From positions 165,868,719 to 165,932,718 of the forward strand of contig OX352772.1 in assembly GCA_947095535.1 (NCBI GenBank): a stretch of DNA of 64,000 nt, in the 5' to 3' direction. The notes below the pieces were generated by a model. It saw nothing but the letters and a program-made list of their open reading frames with translations. It had not been told where the DNA came from and ran no database searches. Numbering within the stretch: position 1 is the stretch's first letter; each line of letters opens with the position of its first letter. Made by a program: the position numbers and the translations under genes. This document shows, in pieces, positions 63,033-64,000 of this stretch. Origin of the DNA: Poecilobothrus nobilitatus. Its lineage: Eukaryota > Arthropoda > Insecta > Diptera > Dolichopodidae.

Positions 63033-64000
63033 ATGAAACTTAATCCTAATGAAAAAATATTCTTACTAGATCTACATACTGACGTATGGATGAATGGTAC
63101 ATTTCCGGAAAATTGGAAAAGAGCATTACTTATTCCTCTTCTTAAGGAAGAGAATGATCCAAAAAATACTAAAAATTGTAAATATAATTTTAAGCTATTG
63201 ATTTTTGCCTACTTAAATTTCTTCTTAAACTTGTATCGAATTGCCTACTTAAACTTCTTACACTATTAAACTTCTAAATGTTGTAGTATTACCGATAATA
63301 GATTATGCCAGTCAAATATATAGTTCAACTTGTAAAACGAATTGGAAAAAGCTTGATAAAATCAACAACTTTGGGATAAGTATCTCAACCGGGCCATATA
63401 AAACTAGCCTATTAAAAGTATGATGATATATTCTGGTCAACTACACTTATTAAAAAGGCGTGAAAACATATGATATATATGCAGTCAAAATTTCTTTTTT
63501 AAAAATTAGGCTTTAACAGATTTTTTAAGAAAGAACAACGTTCGTAATAAAATGAAAAGGTTACAAACTCGTTCTCAACCTAAATTGACAAGAGGCAGAA
63601 GATGCACTAGAAAAATATAACATATTTTCTTCACATAATATGGAAACTTGAAAATTTTCTAAGAGTCCCCCTTGGCTTATCCCTGATCTCAAAATTGATT
63701 ATGAATTAACAAGCTACACAAAAAATAACACAAACCAAATCCACACATTAATTTTAGCATTAATTTATCATAAATATGAAGATACCGACGGATCAGTTAA
63801 AGATCATGAAGCAGAAAGTACTCTTAAACATAATCAAGAAGAACATCAATTCCATCTTCAAAGATTTCCAAACATAGTTAGCGCTGAACTATATGCTATA
63901 TATAAAGCACTTGAATGTATTAGAAAAGGAATGAAAAGAATTTTTTAATTTGTACAGATTCATCGAGTTCTTTATAGGCTATTTCCCTATTATACCTAAA
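63033..64000 (+). pseudogene. LINE relic: reverse transcriptase start and RNase H
   Basis: 63,033-63,240 reads F-P-E-N-W-K-R-A-L-L-I-P-L-L-K-E, the start of a Jockey/R1-type reverse transcriptase. Most of the palm is deleted. 63,785-63,960 reads T-D-G-S-V-K and S-A-E-L-Y-A-I-Y-K-A-L-E, an RNase H domain (first Asp and Glu present). Runs off the window end. Confidence 0.65.

Overview
The window reads as transposon-packed, very AT-rich DNA from an insect, most likely a fly (Diptera). The reasons are three 1.58-kb elements with DINE-1/INE-1 (Helentron-type) architecture, a P-element transposase relic, a rosa-like DD41D mariner, Ty3/gypsy and Jockey/CR1-type retroelements, and one recognisable host gene fragment: two exons of an axonemal dynein heavy chain with a 46-bp intron. 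Nothing bacterial or organellar is present.

Layout. 0-5 kb: a DINE-1-like element beside a decayed P-element transposase. 5.8-7.1 kb: a dead DD41D mariner. 7.7-8.3 kb: dynein heavy chain C-terminal exons (minus strand). 9.1-10.1 kb: an older DINE-1-like relic. 10.6-14.6 kb: a 5'-truncated LINE between ~102-bp direct repeats. 14.8-16.6 kb: ~90-bp tandem units and an AATCCC foldback repeat. 17-20 kb: mixed minus-strand LINE relics. 20,409-35,343: a full-length Polinton/Maverick. 36-44.6 kb: a minus-strand gypsy pol relic split by a 5.4-kb LINE. 44.7-49 kb: foldback repeat and two more DINE-1-like copies. 47.2-55.3 kb: a second gypsy element with both LTRs, holding a DINE-1 copy and a LINE. 56.6-57 kb: a Penelope-type GIY-YIG fragment. 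57.7-64 kb: three further LINE relics.

The centre of interest is the Polinton. It is bounded by a perfect 6-bp duplication (CATATT) and long terminal inverted repeats with AG/CT ends. It encodes a packaging ATPase, major and minor capsid proteins, an adenain-type protease, a retroviral-type integrase with a chromodomain and a protein-primed type B DNA polymerase, plus several accessory proteins. Its gene set is that of an integrated virus able to make capsids. Damage is slight: one frameshift each in the minor capsid and protease genes and one in-frame stop in a poly-glutamine protein gene. The polymerase gene reads through if a 64-bp GT-AG intron is removed.

The most novel item is a 75-residue protein just inside the left repeat. 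It has a KVxF PP1-docking motif followed by the tryptophan- and ARDRxRF-containing segment that defines the GADD34/PPP1R15 family, which directs protein phosphatase 1 to eIF2-alpha. If right, this Polinton carries a translation-shutoff antagonist of the kind known from some large DNA viruses. Other notable items are two related RNase H/DEDDh-fold-like accessory proteins, a possible OTU-like domain at the N-terminus of the polymerase, and iterated repeats upstream of the polymerase gene.
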